Shown here one piece after another: positions 1 through 5,778 of a stretch of DNA of 5,779 nucleotides (the stretch's first letter is position 1; every line of letters starts with the position of its first letter). The notes below the pieces were generated by a model, which saw nothing but the letters and a program-made list of their open reading frames with translations, searched no databases and had not been told where the DNA came from. The translations under genes were made by a program, and so were the position numbers. Location: assembly GCA_013042495.1 (NCBI GenBank), contig JABDQB010000436.1, forward strand, positions 1 to 5,779, read 5' to 3'. The DNA is from Gemmatimonadota bacterium (lineage in GTDB: Bacteria; Gemmatimonadota; Gemmatimonadetes; Palauibacterales; Palauibacteraceae).

Positions 1-75
1 TGTATTCGGGACGACCGACTGCGGCGACCGCGGTCCGGGCCCGCGCCTCGAAGCGCCCCGCCGGGCTCCCTCCTT

Positions 76-81
76 TATAAT
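76..81 (+). promoter_or_regulatory. Candidate -10 box (TATAAT) upstream of the OmpA-domain lipoprotein gene
   Basis: A perfect TATAAT hexamer stands out in a very GC-rich stretch and lies 63 bases before the ATG at 145, so a transcript would start near base 88 and have a leader of about 55-60 bases. The position where a -35 box is expected (about 53-58, gcgccc) does not resemble TTGACA. This is therefore a one-box prediction that may depend on an activator or on a different sigma factor. The rest of 1-144 shows no coding region I can support. It holds a 10-base palindrome at 26-35 and a weak 5-bp stem in the leader. Confidence 0.4.
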
Positions 82-144
82 CATCGGCCTCGCCGCCCCG
101 CTGATGAGGGCGCGAGCAACCGTAACATATCCACGAGGTTTGCC

Positions 145-747
145 ATGAGCTCTGTTCTCGTTCGATTCACTCTGGTCGCGGTGGTCGCGGTCGCCGCGGG
201 CTGCGGCAAGGTCAGCCAGGATCAGTTCGACCAGTCGATGGCGAACATGCAGTCGCAGCTCGACGAGCAGCGAGGATCCATCGAGGCCAACGCCGAGGGC
301 ATCGACGCTCTCCAAGTCGAGATGGACGCGCTGCAGGCGGAGCTGGAAGAACTGGCCGAGGAATACCACGCGATGGTCGAACGCTACCAGGACCATATCA
401 TGTTCGCATCGCCGGTCAACTTCGCCTTCGACTCGTACGACGTGCGGCCGGGCGATGACGCGTTCCTCGAGCGGTTCGCGCAAGTCGTGGCACACCACTA
501 CGCCAATTCCGTCGTCACCGTCCAGGGCTACACGGACGCCGCGGGCCCCGAGGAGTACAACAAGTTCCTGTCGCAGAAACGCGCCGAGAACGTCGCCGGT
601 CAACTCGTCGAGCACGGGCTCGACGCCGGGCACGTCAGGGCGATCGGAATGGGCGAGGCGCACCAGGTGGCTCCGGGTGAGTGGGGTGACGCCGAGGGTG
701 GCCTGAAGAACCGGCGTGTCACGTTCGTGATCGAGTCGGCCAGCTAG
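145..747 (+). CDS. OmpA-family (Pal-like) peptidoglycan-binding lipoprotein
   Basis: This is a 200-residue envelope protein predicted to be lipid-anchored and to bind the peptidoglycan wall non-covalently. Residues 1-20 look like a lipoprotein signal peptide: Arg7, a hydrophobic stretch, then AAGC with Cys20 as the lipidation site. The box is weak because Ala rather than Leu stands at -3. Gly at +2 would not act as an Asp-type inner-membrane retention signal, so an outer-membrane location is likely. Residues 25-85 are rich in Gln, Glu, Leu and Ala and look like a coiled coil. Residues 92-197 are an OmpA C-terminal domain, with the strand FAFDSYDVRP, then GYTDAAG (Asp131), LSQKRAENV (Arg146) and NRRVTF near the end. 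Asp131 and Arg146 have the 15-residue spacing of the Asp/Arg pair that holds diaminopimelate in OmpA. The start ATG has GAGG at 135-138, six bases upstream. No tol genes are adjacent, so calling it the true Pal of a Tol-Pal system is not justified. Confidence 0.9.
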   Translation: MSSVLVRFTLVAVVAVAAGCGKVSQDQFDQSMANMQSQLDEQRGSIEANAEGIDALQVEMDALQAELEELAEEYHAMVERYQDHIMFASPVNFAFDSYDVRPGDDAFLERFAQVVAHHYANSVVTVQGYTDAAGPEEYNKFLSQKRAENVAGQLVEHGLDAGHVRAIGMGEAHQVAPGEWGDAEGGLKNRRVTFVIESAS

Positions 748-757
748 CTGGAGTCCA

Positions 758-785
758 CAGCGGGGCGGGACTACTCGCCCCGCTG
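758..785 (+). terminator. Strong hairpin between the lipoprotein and CsaA-like genes, possible terminator
   Basis: The arms 758-769 and 774-785 pair over 12 bp with one G-T wobble (768/775) and leave a four-base loop, ACTA. The inner ten pairs, 758-767 with 776-785, are perfect and almost all G-C. It begins 11 bases after the stop codon at 747, where a terminator or a 3'-end-protecting hairpin is expected. There is no T run after it, so it is not a textbook intrinsic terminator. It ends 10 bases before the GGAGA ribosome site of the next gene, so it could instead only attenuate or stabilise the transcript. Confidence 0.55.
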
Positions 786-794
786 AGTCACGCC

Positions 795-799
795 GGAGA
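795..799 (+). promoter_or_regulatory. Ribosome binding site GGAGA that fixes the TTG start at 808
   Basis: GGAGA lies eight bases before TTG at 808-810. No ATG or GTG in frame precedes the conserved N-terminus of the CsaA-like protein. This site is the main reason for accepting TTG as the start. Confidence 0.6.
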
Positions 800-807
800 C
801 CTGCCTT

Positions 808-1146
808 TTGAGCACCATCGAGTACGACGAATTTGCGAAGGTGGACATCAGGGTCGGCACGATCGTCGAGGCGGATGAGTTCCTCCGGGCCCGCAAACCC
901 CTGTACCGCCTGCGAATCGACTTCGGCCCCGAAGTGGGGGTCCGGCAGTCGGCCGCCGGCCTTCCCGGCCGTTACGGCCTCGAAGAGCTCGTCGGCCGCC
1001 AGGTCATCGCGGTCCTCAACCTGGGCGTGCGGAATATCGCGGGCTTCGAGTCCCAGTGTCTCACGCTCGGACTTCCGGACGACGACGGTGAGACCATTCT
1101 CCTTTCTCCCGCGAGCCCCGTTCCCGACGGCGGTCGGCTGTTCTGA
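808..1146 (+). CDS. csaA: CsaA-like tRNA-binding-domain (OB-fold) protein
   Basis: This 112-residue protein has the length and layout of CsaA, a small dimeric OB-fold protein of the tRNA-binding-domain superfamily. In Bacillus, CsaA is described as a chaperone linked to protein secretion. The family pattern runs the whole length: FAKVDIRVGTIVEADEF at 9-25, ARKPLYRLRIDFG at about 28-40, GRQVIAVLNL near 63-72, IAGFESQCLTLG near 77-88, and a VPDGG ending. Two stretches differ from the Bacillus protein as I remember it: the SSAQ-type motif reads SAAG, and the FPPR-type motif reads LGVR. Both are positions where the family shows strong conservation, so substrate binding may differ. The start is TTG, supported by GGAGA at 795-799. 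The next gene begins only five bases after the stop, so the two are probably co-transcribed. The family assignment is firm, while the chaperone role is borrowed from distant homologues. Confidence 0.85.
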   Translation: MSTIEYDEFAKVDIRVGTIVEADEFLRARKPLYRLRIDFGPEVGVRQSAAGLPGRYGLEELVGRQVIAVLNLGVRNIAGFESQCLTLGLPDDDGETILLSPASPVPDGGRLF

Positions 1147-1151
1147 TCACC

Positions 1152-2120
1152 ATGTCGGCGCCAGGAACTCCCGCCTCAGGCTCTCGGCCCGATCCAGGTT
1201 ACACCGCGCTGGTCTCCCACGTGGCGGTATGGGTCGACCCGGACCGCGCACTCCTTCGAATCGAGGGAACGCGGGCCGGTGGCGTACTAAACGGCTTGTT
1301 GAGCGCGGACGTGACGGCGTTGGAGACCGGAGGGTGGGGACTGTCGTTCGTGCTGACATCGAAGGGACGGCCGGTAGCCGTGCCGAGAGTCCTGCGACTG
1401 GACGACGCGTTTCTCCTCGATGTGAGTCGCGGTGCCGTTCCAGGCCTTATCGACCACTTCGGTACCTATCTTCCGCCGCGGTTCGCCTCGGTGACCGCGC
1501 TCGAAGACTACCGCCGCATCAGTCTTCTCGGGCCCGGGGCGGCAAAGGTCGCCGCCGAGGTTCTGGTGCCCGGAAGCCTGTTCCGGGTCGATCGACCCGC
1601 AGAGGAGGGCGGAGGCGCAGACTTCTATGTTCCCGGTCACGGCCCCGACCAAACGGCGATCGAATCCGCGGCCCTGGCAGCCGGCGGCGCGGTCGCCCTG
1701 GCAGACGACTACGAGACATGGCGAATCGAGCAGGGCATCCCTCGCTTCGGGCTCGACGTGACCGCCGACAATCTGCCGCAGGAGACTGGACTCGTGCCCC
1801 GTGCGGTCGACTTCGATAAGGGGTGCTATACCGGCCAGGAGGTAGTGGCTCGAATCCATTACAGGGGACAGGTAAACCGACACCTGCGGGGAATACGGCC
1901 CCTGGATCCACGTTCCGAAGCGGTCCTTCCGCACGGGACGGGACTCGTGCGCGAAGGACGGGCCGTGGGCTTCGTCACATCCTGGTGCGCTTCACCTCGC
2001 TTCGGCCCGATCGGACTCGGTTACGTGCGTCGCGAACTCGGCCCGGGCGATGCGATCGAGGCCGACTCGGAGACCCCGACGACCTGCGTCGTCACCGAAA
2101 TTCCCTTTACGTTGACGTAA
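1152..2120 (+). CDS. ygfZ: YgfZ/Iba57-type folate-binding protein of Fe-S cluster assembly (GcvT-like)
   Basis: This 322-residue protein belongs to the YgfZ/GcvT-like aminomethyltransferase-fold family, which in E. coli acts in folate-dependent assembly or repair of iron-sulfur enzymes such as MiaB. The decisive signature is KGCYTGQE at residues 223-230, with the conserved Cys225. It is preceded by RIEQGIPRFG (191-200) and LPQETGL (208-214), as in the family. The N-terminal part (about 17-120) has the GcvT-like folate-binding pattern, and the C-terminal part contains VGFVTS and GPIGLGYVRRE (about 272-295), matching the terminal beta-barrel. The length is normal for the family. The protein is cytoplasmic, with no signal peptide. 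There is no good ribosome site before ATG 1152 (the nearest purine-rich GGCGG is 18 bases away), so translation is probably coupled to the upstream CsaA-like gene, which ends five bases earlier. An aminomethyltransferase (GcvT) is unlikely because the KGCYTGQE motif is specific to YgfZ/Iba57. Confidence 0.93.
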   Translation: MSAPGTPASGSRPDPGYTALVSHVAVWVDPDRALLRIEGTRAGGVLNGLLSADVTALETGGWGLSFVLTSKGRPVAVPRVLRLDDAFLLDVSRGAVPGLIDHFGTYLPPRFASVTALEDYRRISLLGPGAAKVAAEVLVPGSLFRVDRPAEEGGGADFYVPGHGPDQTAIESAALAAGGAVALADDYETWRIEQGIPRFGLDVTADNLPQETGLVPRAVDFDKGCYTGQEVVARIHYRGQVNRHLRGIRPLDPRSEAVLPHGTGLVREGRAVGFVTSWCASPRFGPIGLGYVRRELGPGDAIEADSETPTTCVVTEIPFTLT

Positions 2121-2196
2121 AGCGCTCCCATCTCGCCATTTGCAGAGAGCGGTCACCCGGTTTACCTTAGCTCCTCAGTCCAGCAACCCTCCGGCT

Positions 2197-2200
2197 AGGA
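2197..2200 (+). promoter_or_regulatory. AGGA ribosome site pointing to a possible CTG start (2208) for E1 alpha
   Basis: AGGA at 2197-2200 lies seven bases before an in-frame CTG at 2208-2210. The annotated ATG at 2232 has only an AGGA at 2227-2230, one base away and too close to work. The frame is open from 2199, just after TAG at 2196-2198, so the CTG would add eight residues (LKALDRQD). The rest of the 2121-2231 gap contains no gene and no convincing promoter. Confidence 0.35.
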
Positions 2201-2231
2201 TGGTCATCTGAAGGCGCTCGATCGACAGGAC

Positions 2232-3278
2232 ATGCGCGCTCTGTATCGGTGCCTCTGGCTCACGCGAGCCCTGGAGGAGCGGTTGGAGACCATCTTCAAG
2301 CAGGGACACGTGGTCGGAGGCCTGTACCGGAGCCTCGGACAGGAGGCCACCGCCGTCGGCTGTGGCTACGCCCTGGCCGGTGGCGACTGGATCGCACCCT
2401 CGATCCGCGACCTCGGAGCCCTGCTGGCCAGGGGCCTGGACCCGCGCGAGGTGCTGAGACAGTACACGGCCCGTGGCTCTTCGCTGTGCGCCGGCAAGGA
2501 CAATACGAATCACTTCACGGTTCCCGAGCTCGGCATCCTCGGTCCGATCAGCCCTCTCGGCACGCAGCTTTGTGTGCTCAACGGTGTGGCGCTCAGCTTT
2601 CGCACCCGGCGGGAGCCCCGCGTGTGCCTGACCTTCCAGGGGGAAGGGGCGAGTCGAACCGGCACGTCGCACGAGGGATTCGCCATGGCCGCGGCCCTCA
2701 ATCTGCCGATCGTCGTCGTGATCGAGCACAATCGGTGGGCTTTCGGAACCCCGAGCACGGCTGTCGCCGCGGTCGAGCAATGGGCGGACGTGGCCGGGGC
2801 GTACGGAGTTCCGGCCGGGACCGTGGACGGCAACGACGTGCTGCAGGTGTACGACGCCGCGACCCAGGCGATCGCCCGGGCGCGAGCTGGTGACGGGATG
2901 ACGATCATAGTCGCGGAAACATACCGCATGCTGGGCCATGCGCAGCACGATGCGCAGAAGTACGTGCCGGAGCACGAACTCGGGGAGTGGCTGGATCACG
3001 ACCCCATCCGGAGTTTCGCGGACTACCTGTTGGAGTTCGGTTTCGAATCGGAATCGACGCTCGAGGACATTCGCTCGGAAGTCGCCTTGGAGCTCGACGC
3101 GGCAACCGACGAGATTCTCGCGGAAGGCTATCCGCCAGCCGAGGAGGCTCGATCCCGCGTCTACGGTGATTCGGCCCTTGACGCTGACGTCCCGTGGACC
3201 CGGGGACCGGAGCCTGGATACGAAGGGCTGACGAGCGGCCGGCCCGGATCGCCGGCGTCGCACCGGGGAGGGGCATGA
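2232..3278 (+). CDS. 2-oxo acid dehydrogenase complex, E1 component alpha subunit (thiamine-diphosphate dependent)
   Basis: With the beta subunit encoded next, this 348-residue cytoplasmic protein would decarboxylate a 2-oxo acid and transfer the acyl group to lipoyl-E2. The N-terminus has the E1 alpha pattern YRCLWLTRALEER followed by YRSLGQEA (32-39) and a D-x-I...IRDLGALLARG stretch (52-67). The thiamine-diphosphate/Mg motif is GEG at 137-139, then 27 residues, then Asn167. It reads HNR rather than the usual NNR, and GEG rather than GDG, a variant also seen in branched-chain E1 alpha subunits. The active-site loop is RMLGHAQHDAQKY (232-244), with His236 in the place of the conserved loop histidine. 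Ala and Gln replace the serines phosphorylated in mitochondrial enzymes, so kinase control there is not expected. The last 30-40 residues form a Gly/Pro-rich tail beyond the usual fold. The stop overlaps the beta-subunit start. The true start may be CTG at 2208. Whether the substrate is pyruvate, branched-chain or acetoin cannot be read from this subunit, so I give no symbol. Confidence 0.92.
   Translation: MRALYRCLWLTRALEERLETIFKQGHVVGGLYRSLGQEATAVGCGYALAGGDWIAPSIRDLGALLARGLDPREVLRQYTARGSSLCAGKDNTNHFTVPELGILGPISPLGTQLCVLNGVALSFRTRREPRVCLTFQGEGASRTGTSHEGFAMAAALNLPIVVVIEHNRWAFGTPSTAVAAVEQWADVAGAYGVPAGTVDGNDVLQVYDAATQAIARARAGDGMTIIVAETYRMLGHAQHDAQKYVPEHELGEWLDHDPIRSFADYLLEFGFESESTLEDIRSEVALELDAATDEILAEGYPPAEEARSRVYGDSALDADVPWTRGPEPGYEGLTSGRPGSPASHRGGA
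3265..3273 (+). promoter_or_regulatory. Strong ribosome binding site (GGGGAGGGG) for E1 beta
   Basis: The purine block contains GGAGG at 3267-3271, six bases before ATG 3278 and three before ATG 3275. Two ATG codons stand in tandem. The spacing favours the second, which shares its A with the TGA stop of E1 alpha (3276-3278). The site lies inside the E1 alpha coding sequence, as expected for translational coupling that would keep the two subunits in balance. Confidence 0.7.
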
Positions 3279-4273
3279 TGGAAGACGACAACGCCGTGGA
3301 AACAACCTACCTGGGTGCGATTCGAGAAGCCCTGCTGGAGGAGATGCGGGCCGACGAAACCGTGTTCATGCTGGGCGAAGACATCGGGATCTACGGCGGG
3401 GCCTTCAAGGTCACCGACGGCTTCCTCGATGAGTTCGGACCTGACCGCGTGATCGACACACCCATCAGCGAGGCGGCGATCGTGGGCGCGGCGATCGGCG
3501 CGGCGCACATGGGCCTGAAGCCGGTGGCGGAGATGCAGTTCATCGATTTCATCGCACCGGCTTTCGACATGATCGTCAATTTCGCCGCCAAGTCGCGATA
3601 CCGGACGGGGATCGGCGCAGGCCTGGTCATCAGGGGACCGTGCGGGGCCGGGGCGCGATCGGGTCCTTTTCATTCGCAGTCCGTAGAATCCTATTTCGCC
3701 AACGTGCCGGGTCTGAAGATGGTCGCGCCGGCGCGCGCGTTCGATGCCAAGGGCTTGTTGCGAGCCGCGATTCGAGACCCCGACCCGGTCCTGTTCTTCG
3801 AGCACAAGTTTCTGTATCGGAGAATCAAGGAACAGCTTCCCACAAACGAGGAGGTCTTCGTCCCCCTCGGGAAGGCACGCACGCATCGTGAGGGGTCCGA
3901 CCTGACGATCGTCACGTATGGCGCCATGGTGTACAAGTCGACCGACGCCGCGGAGACGATCTCCTCCGAAGACGGCGCCGAGGTCGAAGTCATTGACCTC
4001 CGTACGCTTCGGCCGCTCGACACGGAAGCGATCGTCGAGAGCGTGACCCGAACGGGGCGACTCCTGATCGTTCACGAAGCACCTCGCTTCGGTGGATTTG
4101 CCGGCGAGATCACGGCTCAGGTTTGCGAGGAAGCGTTCGAGTGGCTGGACGCGCCGATCCGCCGTGTCACGGCGATCGATACGCCCGTGCCGTACGCACC
4201 CACTCTCGAGGACTACTACCTCCCCGGGGAGGACGACATCGTTGCCGCAGCCCGGTGGCTGCTGGCGTACTGA
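3278..4273 (+). CDS. 2-oxo acid dehydrogenase complex, E1 component beta subunit (branched-chain-like)
   Basis: The 331-residue beta subunit forms the second half of the heterotetrameric E1 active site. From ATG 3278 it opens with the conserved pattern YLGAIREALLEEM and LGEDIGIYGGAFKVT (32-46). The catalytic Glu65 sits in TPISEAAIVG, and His132 lies in FHSQS, the histidine shared by PDH and branched-chain E1 beta. AEMQFIDFIAPAFDMI (84-99), FFEHKFLYR (173-181), the C-terminal DLRTLRPLD (240-248) and HEAP (266-269) follow. The FFE-K-LYR block and the closing IDTPVPY resemble human branched-chain 2-oxo acid dehydrogenase beta more than pyruvate dehydrogenase beta, so a branched-chain substrate is my best inference. 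An acetoin or pyruvate enzyme remains possible. An in-frame GTG at 3194 would add 28 residues inside E1 alpha, but the tandem ATG (3275/3278) with the strong ribosome site is much better. The family length is about 325-340, which fits. Confidence 0.94.
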   Translation: MEDDNAVETTYLGAIREALLEEMRADETVFMLGEDIGIYGGAFKVTDGFLDEFGPDRVIDTPISEAAIVGAAIGAAHMGLKPVAEMQFIDFIAPAFDMIVNFAAKSRYRTGIGAGLVIRGPCGAGARSGPFHSQSVESYFANVPGLKMVAPARAFDAKGLLRAAIRDPDPVLFFEHKFLYRRIKEQLPTNEEVFVPLGKARTHREGSDLTIVTYGAMVYKSTDAAETISSEDGAEVEVIDLRTLRPLDTEAIVESVTRTGRLLIVHEAPRFGGFAGEITAQVCEEAFEWLDAPIRRVTAIDTPVPYAPTLEDYYLPGEDDIVAAARWLLAY

Positions 4274-4291
4274 GAGGAAAAGGAACGAGAG

Positions 4292-5710
4292 ATGTCCAAG
4301 GTCGATGTGATCATGCCGCAGATGGGGGAGTCGATCGCGGAAGGCACCCTGACGCGATGGATCAAGCAAATCGGCGAGACGGTCGAACGCGACGAGGATC
4401 TGTTCGAGATCTCCACGGACAAGGTCGATGCCGACATTCCATCCCCCGTCGCGGGAACGCTGGTCGAGATCCTGGTCGAGGAGGGTGCCACGGTCGAGGT
4501 GAATACGGTGGTGGCTCGCATCGACACCGAGGGTGGTGCCGCGGAGCCGTCAGAGCCGCAGGCCGACGCGGCCCCGGTTGAGGAATCGGCCCCTGAGGTC
4601 GCGCCCGTGGCTGCTGCAGCCGAATCGCCGGCGCCTCCGGCACAGCCGGCCACCCCTGTGGCCCCGGCTGCCTCGTCCGAGGGTACGGAGACTCGCGAGG
4701 AACGCATCCAGGGCAAGTCGACACCGCTCGTTCGGAAGATCGCGGCGGAGCACGACGTGGACCTGGCCGACGTCACGGGATCGGGAATCGCCGGACGGGT
4801 GACCCGGGACGACATTCTCGCTCACATCGATACCCGAGCGACTGCCCCGGTGACGGCGGCCGATGCACCGGCCCTGCCGAGTGGTTCGGCGCCAGCCATC
4901 GCTCCGGCAGCTCCCGCGGCCGCCGGTCAGCCTGGCATGATGCAGGTACCGATTCACGGCGCCACTCTGGACATCCGTATCCCATCGGTCCCGATCCGTG
5001 AGGGCGACACGGTCGAAGAGATGAGCCGGGTCCGGCTTCGCACGATGGAACACATGCTCATGTCCCGGCGCGTTTCGGCGCACGTTACCTCGGTGAACGA
5101 GATCGACTTCGAGCATATCGTGCGACTGCGCAAGAAACTCAAGCCAAAGTTCGCCGAGCAAGGGGTGAAGCTTACCTACGGACCCTTCATCATGAAGGCC
5201 GTCATCGAGGCGCTGCGGGAGTATCCCATCGTGAACGCTTCGGTGGACGGTACGCGCATCGTGTACCACCGGGACATCAACCTCGGGATCGCGGTCGCTG
5301 TAGCTGACGGTAAGGAACTGATCGTTCCGGTCCTCAAGAATGCCGACCAGCTAAGCCTCATGGGCCTGACTACCGGCGCGAACGACCTTGCCGAAAAAGC
5401 TCGCACCAAGACTCTGGATTTCGACGACATCCAGGGGGGGTCGTTCACGATCACCAACGTCGGGGTATTCGGGAATCAGTTCGGAATGCCGATCATCAAC
5501 CAGCCCCAGGTGGCGATCCTGGGAACCGGTGTCATCGAGAAACGACCCGTGGTCGTCCAGGACACGATGGGCAACGACGTCGTCGGAATCCGTCACATGT
5601 CCTATTTCGGCCTGAGTTATGATCATCGGGTCGTGGACGGAGCCATCGCCGCGTTCTGGCTGAACAAGGTCAAGGACGTCCTCGAGAATTTCCCGGAGGA
5701 TGTGATGTGA
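4292..5710 (+). CDS. 2-oxo acid dehydrogenase complex, E2 component (lipoyl acyltransferase)
   Basis: E2 forms the core of the complex and transfers the acyl group from lipoyl-lysine to coenzyme A. The 472 residues show the full architecture. A single lipoyl domain spans about 1-78, with the modified lysine expected at Lys44 in STDKVDADIP. An Ala/Pro/Glu-rich swinging linker spans 80-135. The peripheral-subunit-binding domain for E1/E3 covers about 142-180 (TPLVRKIAAEHDVD and GSGIAGRVTRDDI). A second Ala/Pro linker runs about 182-215, and the catalytic domain covers about 236-472. The last contains SAHVTSVNEIDF, GGSFTITNVGVFG (382-394) and the active-site SYDHRVVDG with His445 and Asp449. AGGA at 4281-4284, seven bases before ATG 4292, supports the start, and the gap after E1 beta is 18 bases. 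The lipoyl sequence also resembles E2 subunits annotated as succinyltransferases, but the alpha/beta-type E1 genes next to it argue against a 2-oxoglutarate complex, whose E1 is normally one long chain. Confidence 0.94.
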   Translation: MSKVDVIMPQMGESIAEGTLTRWIKQIGETVERDEDLFEISTDKVDADIPSPVAGTLVEILVEEGATVEVNTVVARIDTEGGAAEPSEPQADAAPVEESAPEVAPVAAAAESPAPPAQPATPVAPAASSEGTETREERIQGKSTPLVRKIAAEHDVDLADVTGSGIAGRVTRDDILAHIDTRATAPVTAADAPALPSGSAPAIAPAAPAAAGQPGMMQVPIHGATLDIRIPSVPIREGDTVEEMSRVRLRTMEHMLMSRRVSAHVTSVNEIDFEHIVRLRKKLKPKFAEQGVKLTYGPFIMKAVIEALREYPIVNASVDGTRIVYHRDINLGIAVAVADGKELIVPVLKNADQLSLMGLTTGANDLAEKARTKTLDFDDIQGGSFTITNVGVFGNQFGMPIINQPQVAILGTGVIEKRPVVVQDTMGNDVVGIRHMSYFGLSYDHRVVDGAIAAFWLNKVKDVLENFPEDVM

Positions 5711-5735
5711 TTTCGAGCCGGCTTCGTCTGAGTCC

Positions 5736-5778
5736 CGATGGCAGAAGCGCCCGGCGACGACCGGGCGCTTCTGCATCG
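5736..5778 (+). terminator. Long hairpin after E2, probable transcription terminator
   Basis: The core arms 5741-5754 and 5761-5774 are a perfect 14-bp inverted repeat around a six-base loop (CGACGA). With one bulged G the stem extends to about 18 bp, pairing 5736-5740 with 5774-5778. It begins about 26 bases after the E2 stop codon and closes the gene cluster. No T run follows within the last bases of the window, so it is a U-less, GC-rich terminator type. Because the stem is symmetric it could also serve a convergent gene downstream of the window, which cannot be seen here. Confidence 0.78.

Noticed and set aside
26..35. Perfect 10-base palindrome GACCGCGGTC
   Set aside because: Short and made of bases expected in GC-rich DNA, with no second copy noticed and 40 bases upstream of the -10-like box. 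It is not enough for an operator call.
101..108. CTGATGAG, the core sequence of hammerhead ribozymes, in the leader of the lipoprotein gene
   Set aside because: No GAAA box follows within reach and the three flanking stems cannot be formed, so the octamer is chance.
833..1819. Long + strand frame (328 codons) across the CsaA-like and ygfZ genes
   Set aside because: It is Arg/Ser/Pro-rich with no recognisable domain and overlaps two well supported genes in another frame.
2139..2168. Possible promoter before E1 alpha (TTTGCA, then TACCTT about 18 bases later)
   Set aside because: The -10 matches TATAAT in only three positions and the -35 is imperfect. The 111-base gap may hold a promoter, but the sequence does not show one clearly.
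3194..3277. GTG at 3194 as an earlier start of E1 beta
   Set aside because: It would add 28 residues with no family similarity inside the E1 alpha frame, and the tandem ATG at 3275/3278 has a strong ribosome site.
2175..3305. Long open frame on the - strand (376 codons) opposite E1 alpha
   Set aside because: The protein has low-complexity Arg/Gly/Pro-rich composition and no family pattern, as expected of the mirror image of a GC-rich gene with strong third-position bias.
3161..4369. Long open frame on the - strand (402 codons) opposite E1 beta
   Set aside because: Same explanation: E1 beta on the + strand has full family conservation, while the reverse frame has none and crosses gene borders.
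4532..4940. Repetitive Ala/Pro/Glu-coding stretches in E2 considered as DNA repeats
   Set aside because: They are the two interdomain linkers normal for E2 proteins, flanking the subunit-binding domain. The bases are not tandemly repeated.
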